Assembly (NCBI GenBank): GCA_023417885.1 | Contig: JAEZED010000092.1 | Span: 1 to 35,233, forward strand | Direction of reading: 5' to 3' | DNA: 35,233 bases | DNA from: Planctomycetota bacterium | Lineage (GTDB): Bacteria > Planctomycetota > Phycisphaerae > Tepidisphaerales > Tepidisphaeraceae | Shown: in pieces, positions 15,640 to 22,573 of the stretch | Layout of the letters: each line of letters starts with the position of its first letter | Numbering within the stretch: position 1 is the stretch's first letter | Translations under genes and position numbers: made by a program | The notes under the pieces: generated by a model | Told to the model about the DNA's origin: nothing | The model's input: the letters and a program-made list of their open reading frames with translations, nothing else | Databases searched by the model: none

Positions 15640-16086
15640 ATGCAGAGGGGGATGAACCGCATGACACGAGAGAGGACGACAAGGTCAATCGGCGCACTGC
15701 TGATCCTCACAGTCGTTTTCGCCGGCGGATTTTGTCTTGCACAGGCGCGTTGTAACTCGACTCCCCGCACAGCACTACCGCCACTTAGCCAGAGTGTCGG
15801 CGAGTTCCGAGCATGGGTGAACGGACGAGGATACTCGGTGTCGCGAACTGACGCTGTTAGCTATCGCACGGTGTTAGATATCGTCAACACTGCCATAAGC
15901 AAGGGCCCAGTAGAGGTACATGCCGAGCAAGGCGGGTGCTACATCGTTCGCGTTATCTACGAGGATGACGTATCATTCGACTACATGGTCAGTCCGGAGT
16001 ATCTAATAACGCCTTCCGGATCATATCGTATCGAGGGAGTCATGTTGCTTGGAGTATTCGAGGGCAGAGGCAAGCCGACGGAATAG
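15640..16086 (+). CDS. Exported or membrane-anchored hypothetical protein, putative immunity
   Basis: The product is 148 aa from the first ATG; ATG 15652 or 15661 is also plausible, and the G-rich GAGGGGG at 15645-15651 is a better-placed ribosome-binding site for 15661. A hydrophobic segment (about residues 17-34, LLILTVVFAGGFCLAQA) predicts an anchor or signal peptide. The rest is a mixed alpha/beta domain with no recognised family. It lies 34 nt after the Rhs tip carrying the caspase-like domain and just before the next Rhs fragment, the expected position for an immunity gene. An extracytoplasmic location would suit protection against a toxin acting in the envelope (inference). Confidence 0.5.
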   Translation: MQRGMNRMTRERTTRSIGALLILTVVFAGGFCLAQARCNSTPRTALPPLSQSVGEFRAWVNGRGYSVSRTDAVSYRTVLDIVNTAISKGPVEVHAEQGGCYIVRVIYEDDVSFDYMVSPEYLITPSGSYRIEGVMLLGVFEGRGKPTE

Positions 16087-16098
16087 GACCCAGAGTTT

Positions 16099-18000
16099 GT
16101 GTCGCGGCCAGTATGCCGTTGCCACTGCGAAGCGAGGTGGACGAACGTTACCGCCCTGACCGACGCCTCGGGCAACGTCATCGAGCGGTACGGGTATGAT
16201 CCTTACGGCATGCGGACGGTGCTCGATGCCAACTGGACGGCGGACGCCGACGGCGAGAGCGACGTCGGCTTCGTCCACGGCCATCAGGGGCTGCGGTTCG
16301 ACCCCGCCACCGGTCTCTACGACAGTCGGCTGCGGCCGTACGACCCGGCGCTGGGGCGGTTCACCAGCCAGGATCCGCTGGGGTACATCGACGGGGCCAA
16401 CCGCTACCAGGCGTACGGCGGCGGGCCGGGGAATCATGTCGATCCGCTGGGGTTGAGCTACGGGGACATCGCCGGGTTCGCGCCGGCGCTCGGAGACTTC
16501 GGCCCCCTGGCTCCTTCCGACCAGACGCTCGTGGCTCCGGCGAATGTGCCGGAGGGCGAGGGGGAGACGGTGCTGGTCGGCTACGGGCGTGGCCGGAATG
16601 GCCCGACGGCGATGGCGCACTCGTCGGACGAAGTGAGCCCTTTCGTCTTCATTCAGACTGCCAGCGGGATCATGGTGTGGATCTGGACCGAAGATGGTCG
16701 CATGGTGCCGACTGATGGCTTGACATATCACAGCGAAGAGCAGGCGATCGAGCATCTGCCGCAGAGCCTCGCCTATCTCAAGGAACAGAGCGAGGCGGAC
16801 GAGGCGCTTGCCTGGATCGAGATGCGGACCACCGGGCTGGAGATCCTTCTGCACGCTCTGCCGGGCGGGGCAACCATGGATCATCTTCATCAGCGCGAGT
16901 GGGGTGAGGCAGGGAAATCCGCACTCATCGACGCAACCTTGCTCGGCCTTGGAGCCGCGTTGGTTAGTCTCGGTAGGGCTGGGAGGGCGTTAGGGTCTTC
17001 GGATGAACTGGCAGAAGGGCTTGCAAGGGGCTTCTGCTTCGTCGCCGGCACACCCGTGCGCGAGGGTGATGGGGAGCTGACAGCGATTGAGGACGTGCGC
17101 GTCGGCGACCGCGTGGCCACCGACGGTGGCCAGAGCAATAACGGCTCTGCTGACGTCGACCCGTACGCGACCGCGGTGAACCCGGACACGTGGCGTCTTC
17201 TGACGATCCGCGCTGAGCAGGAGTGGGAAGACGGCACGATCGACATCTTCGAGATCCAGACGCTCCAGCCGCCGCAGTGGATCGAAGCCAACGGCGCCGT
17301 TCAAGGCGCCTATGTCGACCTGCCGCTCGATCTGGTCGAGATGGGCGCTCCCGAAGACCTGCAAGGGCAGGTGCTGGCGATCGAGGCGGTGCCGGAGATC
17401 GCCGACGGGCCCGGCCGGGTGGTGCTAACCACGGTCAGCCACCTGAACAACTTCGTCTTCGACCTGACGGTCCGCAACGCGCAGGGCGACCTGGAGACGC
17501 TGGGCGTGACCGGCTGGCACAAGTTCTACGACGAGGCCGAGGGCTGGCAGAGCGCCTCTGAGCTCGACCTCGGAGACACCCTGCGCGGACTCGACGGCCA
17601 GCCGATGACGGTGGTGAGCCTCCAGCGGGACGAGGGCATCCACCGCGTGTACAATCTGACGGTCGAGGCCGACCACGTGTACTACGTCGGCGAACTGTCG
17701 ACGCTGACGCACAATAATGGGTGTGCGGCAAAGTATCCGTTGGACATCCAGGGTGGGGTGCCTCGTAGCGCACTCTTTCCTAGTGAGGGAGCTGCTAGAG
17801 CAACAGCTCGAACAGCTATAGGCAGAAATCCCGTGACCGTTGGCCCAAACAAACTCCGAAGCATAAACGGGAGATGGCAGTATAGGGCGAAGCCGGTAGA
17901 TACGCTTCGAAACCACGTCCACCTTGAGCGACTTGACCCAGTTACCGGGCAGGTGTTGGAAAACTGGCATTTCTACTGGCCGGTGGGCAAGGGAAGATGA
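16099..18000 (+). CDS. 5'-truncated Rhs core tip with HINT domain and C-terminal toxin-like domain
   Basis: The product is 633 aa. The Rhs homology starts only at about residue 16 (NVTALTDASGNVIERYGYDPYG), so the N-terminus is not genuine. The core motif SRLRPYDPALGRFTSQDPLGYIDG and HVDPLGL follow. A central region (about 150-310) includes a hydrophobic helix. A pretoxin HINT domain runs from Cys313 (CFVAGTPVREGDGELTAIEDVRVGDRVA) to His538-Asn539 (STLTHNNGC). HINT domains self-cleave at such His-Asn junctions to release the tip. The last ~90 residues have NGRWQYRAKPVDTLRNHVHLER and ENWHFYWPV; the clustered His and basic residues suggest a nuclease-type toxin, but no family is assigned. The stop overlaps the next ATG by ATGA. 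Confidence 0.8.
   Translation: MSRPVCRCHCEARWTNVTALTDASGNVIERYGYDPYGMRTVLDANWTADADGESDVGFVHGHQGLRFDPATGLYDSRLRPYDPALGRFTSQDPLGYIDGANRYQAYGGGPGNHVDPLGLSYGDIAGFAPALGDFGPLAPSDQTLVAPANVPEGEGETVLVGYGRGRNGPTAMAHSSDEVSPFVFIQTASGIMVWIWTEDGRMVPTDGLTYHSEEQAIEHLPQSLAYLKEQSEADEALAWIEMRTTGLEILLHALPGGATMDHLHQREWGEAGKSALIDATLLGLGAALVSLGRAGRALGSSDELAEGLARGFCFVAGTPVREGDGELTAIEDVRVGDRVATDGGQSNNGSADVDPYATAVNPDTWRLLTIRAEQEWEDGTIDIFEIQTLQPPQWIEANGAVQGAYVDLPLDLVEMGAPEDLQGQVLAIEAVPEIADGPGRVVLTTVSHLNNFVFDLTVRNAQGDLETLGVTGWHKFYDEAEGWQSASELDLGDTLRGLDGQPMTVVSLQRDEGIHRVYNLTVEADHVYYVGELSTLTHNNGCAAKYPLDIQGGVPRSALFPSEGAARATARTAIGRNPVTVGPNKLRSINGRWQYRAKPVDTLRNHVHLERLDPVTGQVLENWHFYWPVGKGR
16144..16545 (+). repeat. Rhs core-tip direct repeat, copy 2
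   Basis: Partner of 14499-14900, in the same orientation and nearly identical. The sequence upstream of 16144 has no Rhs similarity, so the join is abrupt. Confidence 0.9.
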
Positions 18001-18482
18001 TAAGCGAACGCCGGACATTCTCGGCATTCCTCACACCCGTCGCCGTCAATGGCCGGGCCATCGGTTGCGAAATCTCTATTGAACAGGATCTGACGAAGGA
18101 CTTCGTCCTGGAGTTGCTCCTATTGCGATTCAATTTGGCGCGATCGCTCGTTTTGCGAGATGCCGACTTGGCGATTGTAGTTCGATGCCAGCCACATCAG
18201 AAACACAGGGACCGCGAGCGCGTGTTCATTGAAAACCAGCAGGTGGCCGTGCTGAACGGCGAGGATCTTGATGCGATAATTTCCCTCTACCTCTACGCCT
18301 ATCGCGATGGTCGCGCCCCGGTCAATCATATCGACGTCGAACTCGGCATCGTGGAGTGTGCAAGTTCTGATCCACCTGAGGACTACACTCTCGTGTTCAT
18401 GACGCGAGGCGTTGAACCAATGCCGAGCGATGACGCGAGGAGGCTTCTCGGATTAGATCAGGAAGAGACAGGGACATCGTGA
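17997..18482 (+). CDS. Putative immunity protein for the HINT-Rhs toxin
   Basis: The product is 161 aa, soluble, acidic, without signal peptide or membrane helix. It has a predominantly beta/alpha pattern (FLTPVAVNGRAIGCEISIEQDL, ERVFIENQQVAVLNGEDLDAIISLYLYAY). No family is recognised. ATG 17997 overlaps the stop of the HINT-Rhs gene by ATGA, indicating translational coupling. A cytoplasmic location fits neutralisation of an intracellular nuclease-type toxin. Its own stop overlaps a GTG that opens a short frame leading to the next gene. Confidence 0.6.
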   Translation: MISERRTFSAFLTPVAVNGRAIGCEISIEQDLTKDFVLELLLLRFNLARSLVLRDADLAIVVRCQPHQKHRDRERVFIENQQVAVLNGEDLDAIISLYLYAYRDGRAPVNHIDVELGIVECASSDPPEDYTLVFMTRGVEPMPSDDARRLLGLDQEETGTS

Positions 18483-18643
18483 ATAGCCTTCACCCAAAGG
18501 CTCCTTCTCGCGCGACGGATGTGCGCGAGCGCTGGCAACATTCCGGTTGTCACCGCGAAGCCGCCCCGACGCGGTCTCGCTGCGTTGCTGTGTCGCTCGA
18601 CGGCAAGTACATCACGTTCCTCTATCCGGGAGGTCGGCGATGA
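18479..18643 (+). CDS. Short coupled ORF, possible toxin-tail remnant
   Basis: A GTG at 18479 overlaps the previous stop (GTGA), and the frame of about 54 codons ends in a TGA overlapping ATG 18640 (ATGA). Its C-terminus reads SLDGKYITFLYPGGRR. The double overlap is suggestive. However, the peptide is short and Cys/His/Arg-rich, and it contains the boundary motif at 18543-18567. It could be the last residues of a deleted toxin left in front of its immunity gene, or an accidental frame. Confidence 0.3.
   Translation: MNSLHPKAPSRATDVRERWQHSGCHREAAPTRSRCVAVSLDGKYITFLYPGGRR
18543..18567 (+). repeat. Cassette-boundary motif, copy A
   Basis: CCGGTTGTCACCGCGAAGCC begins a ~25-base motif repeated with few changes at 19197-19221. 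Shorter or weaker relatives lie at 19291-19314 and 16115-16133. All four lie at joints between cassette genes. Confidence 0.55.
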
Positions 18644-19167
18644 TACGGAACTCCCTCGTCCTCGCGGGTGCCACCTTGGATGTAGCGGCTGCTGTCGCTG
18701 AGCGGCTGATGGAGTCGAGCGCGGATGGCGATGCAGATTTCACTGTCCAAGACGAAACGACAGAACAGGAACTGCAACAACTGGAAGTTGCAGTTGCTGA
18801 GCGCAGGATCGGATCCGTCTTGTCGTCTCCTCGTTTTAGCCAGCTGTATCAACCCCTCCTCTTCAGGATCGAAGGCGGTGCGATACGCGGCATGATGTTT
18901 GTCGACCTCTCTGACAACGAGAGCCGCTTTGACGTGTTGATCAATCTGCGCAACGTTGATATGACGCAGACGGGTATACCGGATTGGTTGGTTGCTATGC
19001 TGGGCGAATCGGCTGCTGCGTCGCCGTCTGGCTTCATCGACTGCATCTACCTCGACGTTGACGATGGCGAATTCCAATACACGAAGCCGGACTACGCAGA
19101 GGCAGTCGGTCATCCTCGGCACATCGACGAAAGCATCAAGCGGCTACTGCAACGAATCGCGGAGTGA
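18640..19167 (+). CDS. Hypothetical protein, probable orphan immunity protein
   Basis: The product is 175 aa from ATG 18640, which has a GGGAGG ribosome-binding site about 6 nt upstream; a longer frame from 18547 is not supported. It is acidic and soluble with no signal peptide. The N-terminus IRNSLVLAGATLDVAAAVAERL is followed by a helical Gln/Glu-rich stretch, then beta segments such as LLFRIEGGAIRGMMFVDLSDNESRFDVLINL. No family is recognised. Position (after a toxin-immunity pair, start overlapping the stop of a truncated ORF) and lower GC content suggest an immunity gene whose toxin is lost. That is an inference. Confidence 0.5.
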   Translation: MIRNSLVLAGATLDVAAAVAERLMESSADGDADFTVQDETTEQELQQLEVAVAERRIGSVLSSPRFSQLYQPLLFRIEGGAIRGMMFVDLSDNESRFDVLINLRNVDMTQTGIPDWLVAMLGESAAASPSGFIDCIYLDVDDGEFQYTKPDYAEAVGHPRHIDESIKRLLQRIAE

Positions 19168-19196
19168 ACGTGGCAGGCGCGGGTTGGACCCGAAGC

Positions 19197-19221
19197 CCGG
19201 TTGTAACCACGAAGCCGCCCC
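19197..19221 (+). repeat. Cassette-boundary motif, copy B
   Basis: Matches copy A (18543-18567) at all but two or three positions. It lies 30 nt after the stop of the last immunity-like gene. Confidence 0.55.
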
Positions 19222-19329
19222 AGATATTGTCTCCCCGCATCCGTCCCAGCCAGACAGTGTGACCGGTGTTGCGCCTGCCCTACTGCCGAGCCGGTTGCAA
19301 ACCGCAGCCGCCTCAACCCGATCCGAACG

Positions 19330-19362
19330 ACGCCGCCGAGGCAACTCGGCGGCGTTTTCGTT
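19330..19362 (+). terminator. Intrinsic terminator closing the Rhs island
   Basis: Perfect 11-bp stem ACGCCGCCGAG / CTCGGCGGCGT with a GCAA tetraloop, followed by TTTCGTTT. It is oriented to end plus-strand transcription of the cassette region. Confidence 0.85.
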
Positions 19363-19526
19363 TGTCGGGCCGTTCCCGGGAGAGCAGCGACGGCCGCCGC
19401 TTGTGAGGGTCTTCGCGGCACGCCGACGACGCCAAGGATCAGATTCCGCGCGGCGAGGGAGCGCAGCGGGTACGGTAGGAAGCACGTGTTTTGACGCAGT
19501 CAGCAACGCGATCAGCTTCGCAGGGT

Positions 19527-19554
19527 CGGTGGGTTCTCATCGGTGGGTTCTCAT
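19527..19554. repeat. 14-bp perfect tandem duplication
   Basis: CGGTGGGTTCTCAT occurs twice without a gap. The second copy runs into the stop codon of the prepilin peptidase gene. Small target-type duplications like this can be left by insertion or slippage. Confidence 0.8.
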
Positions 19555-20969
19555 CAGAGCCCCACCAGCGCCGCCGCCCGGCCCAGCAGGAAGGCCAGGC
19601 CATCCACGCTCGGGCGCAGGAAGTCCGACACCTGGTTCCAGATCACCACCATCAGGAGGCTCGCCAGCGCGAGGTACGGCCCGAAGGGCATCTCGTGCCG
19701 GCTGCGCGCCGCCAGGCGCCAGATCGCGAACACCAGCCCGATCATCGCCGCCGGAAACAGCGCCAGCCCCGCGGCGCCGGCGCCCAGGCAGCATCCAACG
19801 CCGAACATCAGGTCCGCATCCCCCAGGCCCATCGCCTCGCGGCCGAAGCCCAGGCTACCGAGCACGCGCACGATCCAGATCACCCCGCCGCCCACCAACC
19901 CGCCCAGCAGACTGCCGCACACCGCCGACGCCGCGCGCTCGCCCGCAAGCGCCTGCCAGATCGCCTGCCCCGGGCCGTAAGCGGCGCTAACGGCCGCAAG
20001 GAGCCCCAGCCCGATCGGCAGCGCCAGGAACGCCACCTCGCGCACCATCTCCCGACGAGTGAGCCGCTTGAGGCGGGCCCACTCCTCGTCGCTCACCTCC
20101 TCCTCCCCCGCCGCCTCGCGCTCGACCTCCAGCGGGGGAAGCTCGTCCGCGAAGCTGCGCTTCAGCACGCCCGATCGCAGCAACGCCAGCGCTACCAGCA
20201 ACCCCACACCGCCGCCGATCGCCCAGGCACACCCCGCAGGCCCCGCCATCACCGACAGCGGCGCCCTCGGCTGGTCGTAGATCGCATGCAGCACCACCCC
20301 CACCACGGCGGGGATGAAGCTCAGGCTCCGCGGAATGAAGTAGTGCCGCGCGTCGATCAGTGACGCCGCCAGCAGGCAGAAGGAAAGCACCAGCACGATC
20401 GCCAGCATCGGCCAGTCGCGCGCGGGGTCCGCCTGCTGGCGCACCACGACGTTGGCGACGTAGCGCCCGTTCTCGCCGCGCACCGCGCCGGGGAGGATGT
20501 CGGTCACCACCAGCCCCTCGGGCACCTTCTCCGGATCGATCGCGGGCTGGGCCAGGACCGAGTTCTGCAACTCCACCGGCAGCACGTATGCGGGCGTGGG
20601 CGGGCCCCACATCGGCGAGAGGAGGAAGAAGCAGACGTAGTAGCCGGCGAAGAGCAGGCCGACGAAGAGCTCGATCAGCGGATACTGCACGCTGATCGGC
20701 AGGCGGCACTTGCGGCACTTCCCGCCCAGCCACACCCACCCCAATATCGGGAAGTTGTCGTACCAGCGCAGCTCATAGCCGCAGCGCGGACAATGGCTCG
20801 GCGGAAAGCTCAGGCCCCGGATCTGCCGCCTGGCGGTTTCGAACCACCCGGCTTCCGGCGGCACCTCGATCGCGGGGAGGCGAAAGACGACGACATTGAG
20901 GAACGACCCCATGCACGCGCCCAGCGCGAAGAGGAAGAAGATCATCAGCCAGTCGAGCGCGTCGGGCAT
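19554..20969 (-). CDS. Prepilin peptidase (A24 family) with large insertion
   Basis: The product is 471 aa from ATG 20969, far longer than the usual 250-300. The N-terminal MGSFLNVVVFRLP and the two Cys pairs of the N-methyltransferase domain (HCPRCGYELRWYDNFPILGW, GKCRKCRLPIS) are present. So are the A24 aspartates: the first in SLIDARHYFIPRSL, the second in GLGDADLMFGVG. Extra length occurs before the first Asp (a periplasmic-type segment with GLVVTDILPGAV) and between the two Asp residues (an acidic loop with EREAAGEEEVSDEEWARLKRL plus extra helices). The enzyme cleaves and methylates type IV pilin or pseudopilin leaders in the inner membrane. An in-frame start at 21023 is possible but adds no conserved residues. 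Confidence 0.92.
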   Translation of the reverse strand: MPDALDWLMIFFLFALGACMGSFLNVVVFRLPAIEVPPEAGWFETARRQIRGLSFPPSHCPRCGYELRWYDNFPILGWVWLGGKCRKCRLPISVQYPLIELFVGLLFAGYYVCFFLLSPMWGPPTPAYVLPVELQNSVLAQPAIDPEKVPEGLVVTDILPGAVRGENGRYVANVVVRQQADPARDWPMLAIVLVLSFCLLAASLIDARHYFIPRSLSFIPAVVGVVLHAIYDQPRAPLSVMAGPAGCAWAIGGGVGLLVALALLRSGVLKRSFADELPPLEVEREAAGEEEVSDEEWARLKRLTRREMVREVAFLALPIGLGLLAAVSAAYGPGQAIWQALAGERAASAVCGSLLGGLVGGGVIWIVRVLGSLGFGREAMGLGDADLMFGVGCCLGAGAAGLALFPAAMIGLVFAIWRLAARSRHEMPFGPYLALASLLMVVIWNQVSDFLRPSVDGLAFLLGRAAALVGL

Positions 20970-21050
20970 GGAGCGATGAGTGATTGCAGGAAGCGTCGCG
21001 GGCGTCGCAGGACGTCGCGTCACGGCGCGGATGGGTCGCGGCCCCCATGT

Positions 21051-21611
21051 TTATCCGCCCGATGCGGCGTCATGCTCCACCGTAAGCGCCCGCATCACCC
21101 CCGCGGCCACCTCCTCCGGCTTCCCTTCGGCCCGGACGACATGGGTCGCCAGCGCCAGGTAGAGGGGCGTCCGCCGGGCGAGGATCTCCCGCATCTCCTC
21201 CAGCCCGCCGCCCGCGGGCGTGAGGGGCGGGCGCGTCGCGGCGCTGGCGGGATCTTCCGACACGCGCCGGAAGAGGGTTTCGGCGTCGCATTCAAGCAGC
21301 ACGCGCACCGGGGCGCGTTCCACGAGCAGCCGGCGATTCTCCTCCAGAACGACCATGCCCCCGCCCGTGGCGATCACCGCCCGGCGATGGTCCAGCGCCC
21401 GGGAAAGTGCAGTCGCTTCGCGCGCCCGGAAGCCCGACTCCCCCTCCGCGGCGAAGATCTCCGCGATCCGCCGGCCGGCTGAGTGTTCGATGCGCTCATC
21501 GAGGTCGATGAATGGGGTATCCCACTCCCGCGCGAGGCGGCGCCCGACCGTGCTCTTCCCGCACCCGCGCGGGCCGATCAGGACGAGGGGCATGGGCGGG
21601 CGAAGCGTCAT
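21051..21611 (-). CDS. aroK: Shikimate kinase
   Basis: The product is 186 aa. It phosphorylates shikimate with ATP in aromatic amino acid synthesis. The Walker A motif GPRGCGKSTVGR follows the first strand. Then come the substrate-binding FIDLDERIE (Asp pair), FRAREATAL (Arg), the GGGMVVL glycine motif, and the lid region ATRPPLTP with its essential Arg. ARRTPLYLALA is the typical C-terminal segment. Length is normal. There is no ribosome-binding site; a TAGCAT -10-like box starts 12 nt before the ATG. The prepilin peptidase gene lies 81 nt downstream on the same strand. Confidence 0.93.
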   Translation of the reverse strand: MTLRPPMPLVLIGPRGCGKSTVGRRLAREWDTPFIDLDERIEHSAGRRIAEIFAAEGESGFRAREATALSRALDHRRAVIATGGGMVVLEENRRLLVERAPVRVLLECDAETLFRRVSEDPASAATRPPLTPAGGGLEEMREILARRTPLYLALATHVVRAEGKPEEVAAGVMRALTVEHDAASGG

Positions 21612-21617
21612 GGGATG

Positions 21618-21623
21618 ATGCTA
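21618..21623 (-). promoter_or_regulatory. Putative -10 box of aroK
   Basis: TAGCAT on the minus strand begins 12 nt before the A of the aroK ATG, which would put +1 at the start codon. Confidence 0.4.
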
Positions 21624-21813
21624 GCGACAGCCTTCCAGCCCGTGCCGGGAACCCTGGCGCACCGGTGTATGACGGTTGGTGCCCCGCGCAGGTGGCAGAG
21701 TCGTTACAGGCCGATCTGGTCGGGTCCGCGCTCTACTTTGCGCTTGCGTTCCGTCCGGCATCTTCGGTAACGTCGTCGCACCAGGCCAACAGAGGCCATC
21801 GATGCGGTCACGA

Positions 21814-21829
21814 AGGCGGGTTCCCGCCT
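21814..21829 (+). other. Perfect inverted repeat upstream of PEP-CTERM gene
   Basis: AGGCGGG and CCCGCCT are separated by TT, with flanking GATGC/GCATC (21801-21805 and 21831-21835) that could extend the stem. It lies in the leader of the PEP-CTERM gene, about 37 nt before its ATG. It has no T tract; an RNA structure or operator role is speculative. Confidence 0.4.
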
Positions 21830-21866
21830 GGCATCGAAGTGACAACGATTCGGGAGAGGAAGACCC

Positions 21867-22466
21867 ATGCACCGTCTGTTCCGACGCACGCTCGTAGCCG
21901 GCGCGCTGGGGGCGCTCCTGGCCTTCACCGCCGCCCCCGCCATGGCGCAGAACTTCGCCGGCGACACCACCGGCGACCCGACATTCAACCGCCCGGTCAG
22001 CCTGACGTCCCTGTCGAGTACGGGAACGGCGGTGCCTTACGAAGTCATCCCGTTCCACGTGACGGTTCCTGGCGACTACGTCTTCACGTCCATCAGCGGA
22101 AACACCGCGCCGGAAAACTATGACGGCTACCTCCTGCTCTATTCCAGCGGCTTCGACGCCGGCGATCCGCTGTCAAACCTTCTTGCGGGCGACGACGATT
22201 TCGATCCGGACGGCGGCGGCCCGCTGACCAGCACCGGCGGCAGCCGGATCAGCACGACCGGCGGAAACAGCTTCGGGACGCCGGGCGCCCTGTCGACCGG
22301 CGTGCAGTATTACCTCGTGCAGACGGGCTTCAACAACACCGACTTCGGCGCCTACACCGGCTTCGCCGAGGGGCCCGGCGCCATCAGCTTCGGCTTCGTT
22401 CCGGAACCGGGCAGCCTCTCGCTCCTGGCCTTGGGCGGCCTGGCCCTGCTCCGCCGGCGTCGCTGA
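21867..22466 (+). CDS. PEP-CTERM sorting-domain exported protein
   Basis: The product is 199 aa. It has a Sec signal peptide (basic start MHRLFRR, hydrophobic core, cleavage near AMA-Q), a beta-rich Gly/Asp/Ser/Thr body with acidic GDDDFDPDGGG, and a C-terminal PEP-CTERM signal VPEPGSLSLLALGGLALLRRRR: Pro-Glu-Pro, hydrophobic helix, Arg cluster. Exosortase recognises such tails and processes the protein for the cell surface or matrix. The body resembles the DVUA0089/pre-peptidase-like surface domains (PFHVTVPGDYVFTSISG) only weakly. A GAGAGGAAGA ribosome-binding site precedes the ATG. No exosortase gene is in this window. Confidence 0.88.
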   Translation: MHRLFRRTLVAGALGALLAFTAAPAMAQNFAGDTTGDPTFNRPVSLTSLSSTGTAVPYEVIPFHVTVPGDYVFTSISGNTAPENYDGYLLLYSSGFDAGDPLSNLLAGDDDFDPDGGGPLTSTGGSRISTTGGNSFGTPGALSTGVQYYLVQTGFNNTDFGAYTGFAEGPGAISFGFVPEPGSLSLLALGGLALLRRRR

Positions 22467-22491
22467 GCGATCATCCACGGAACCCCGCTTT

Positions 22492-22528
22492 GCCGGCGTG
22501 GCCGCCCGCCCCGCCGGCGTTTGCTTTG
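22492..22528 (+). terminator. Possible terminator after PEP-CTERM gene
   Basis: GCCGGCG (22492-22498) can pair with CGCCGGC (22512-22518) across a 13-nt loop, followed by GTTTGCTTTG. The T tract is interrupted, so this is a weak call. Confidence 0.35.
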
Positions 22529-22559
22529 CGGCATGCAGCGCGCCGGGTGATCAGTCGGC

Positions 22560-22565
22560 TATGAT
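22560..22565 (+). promoter_or_regulatory. Putative -10 box of pyrH
   Basis: TATGAT begins 14 nt before the pyrH ATG at 22574. The same hexamer stands at the same relative place before mutS. Confidence 0.5.
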
Positions 22566-22573
22566 CGCCGCCG

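Larger units (their letters stand above)
19168..19553. other. Right end of the Rhs island, non-coding
   Basis: No gene is recognised. It holds two copies of the boundary motif (19197-19221 and 19291-19314), an intrinsic terminator (19330-19362), and a perfect 14-bp tandem duplication CGGTGGGTTCTCAT at 19527-19554 touching the stop of the prepilin peptidase gene. Confidence 0.6.
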
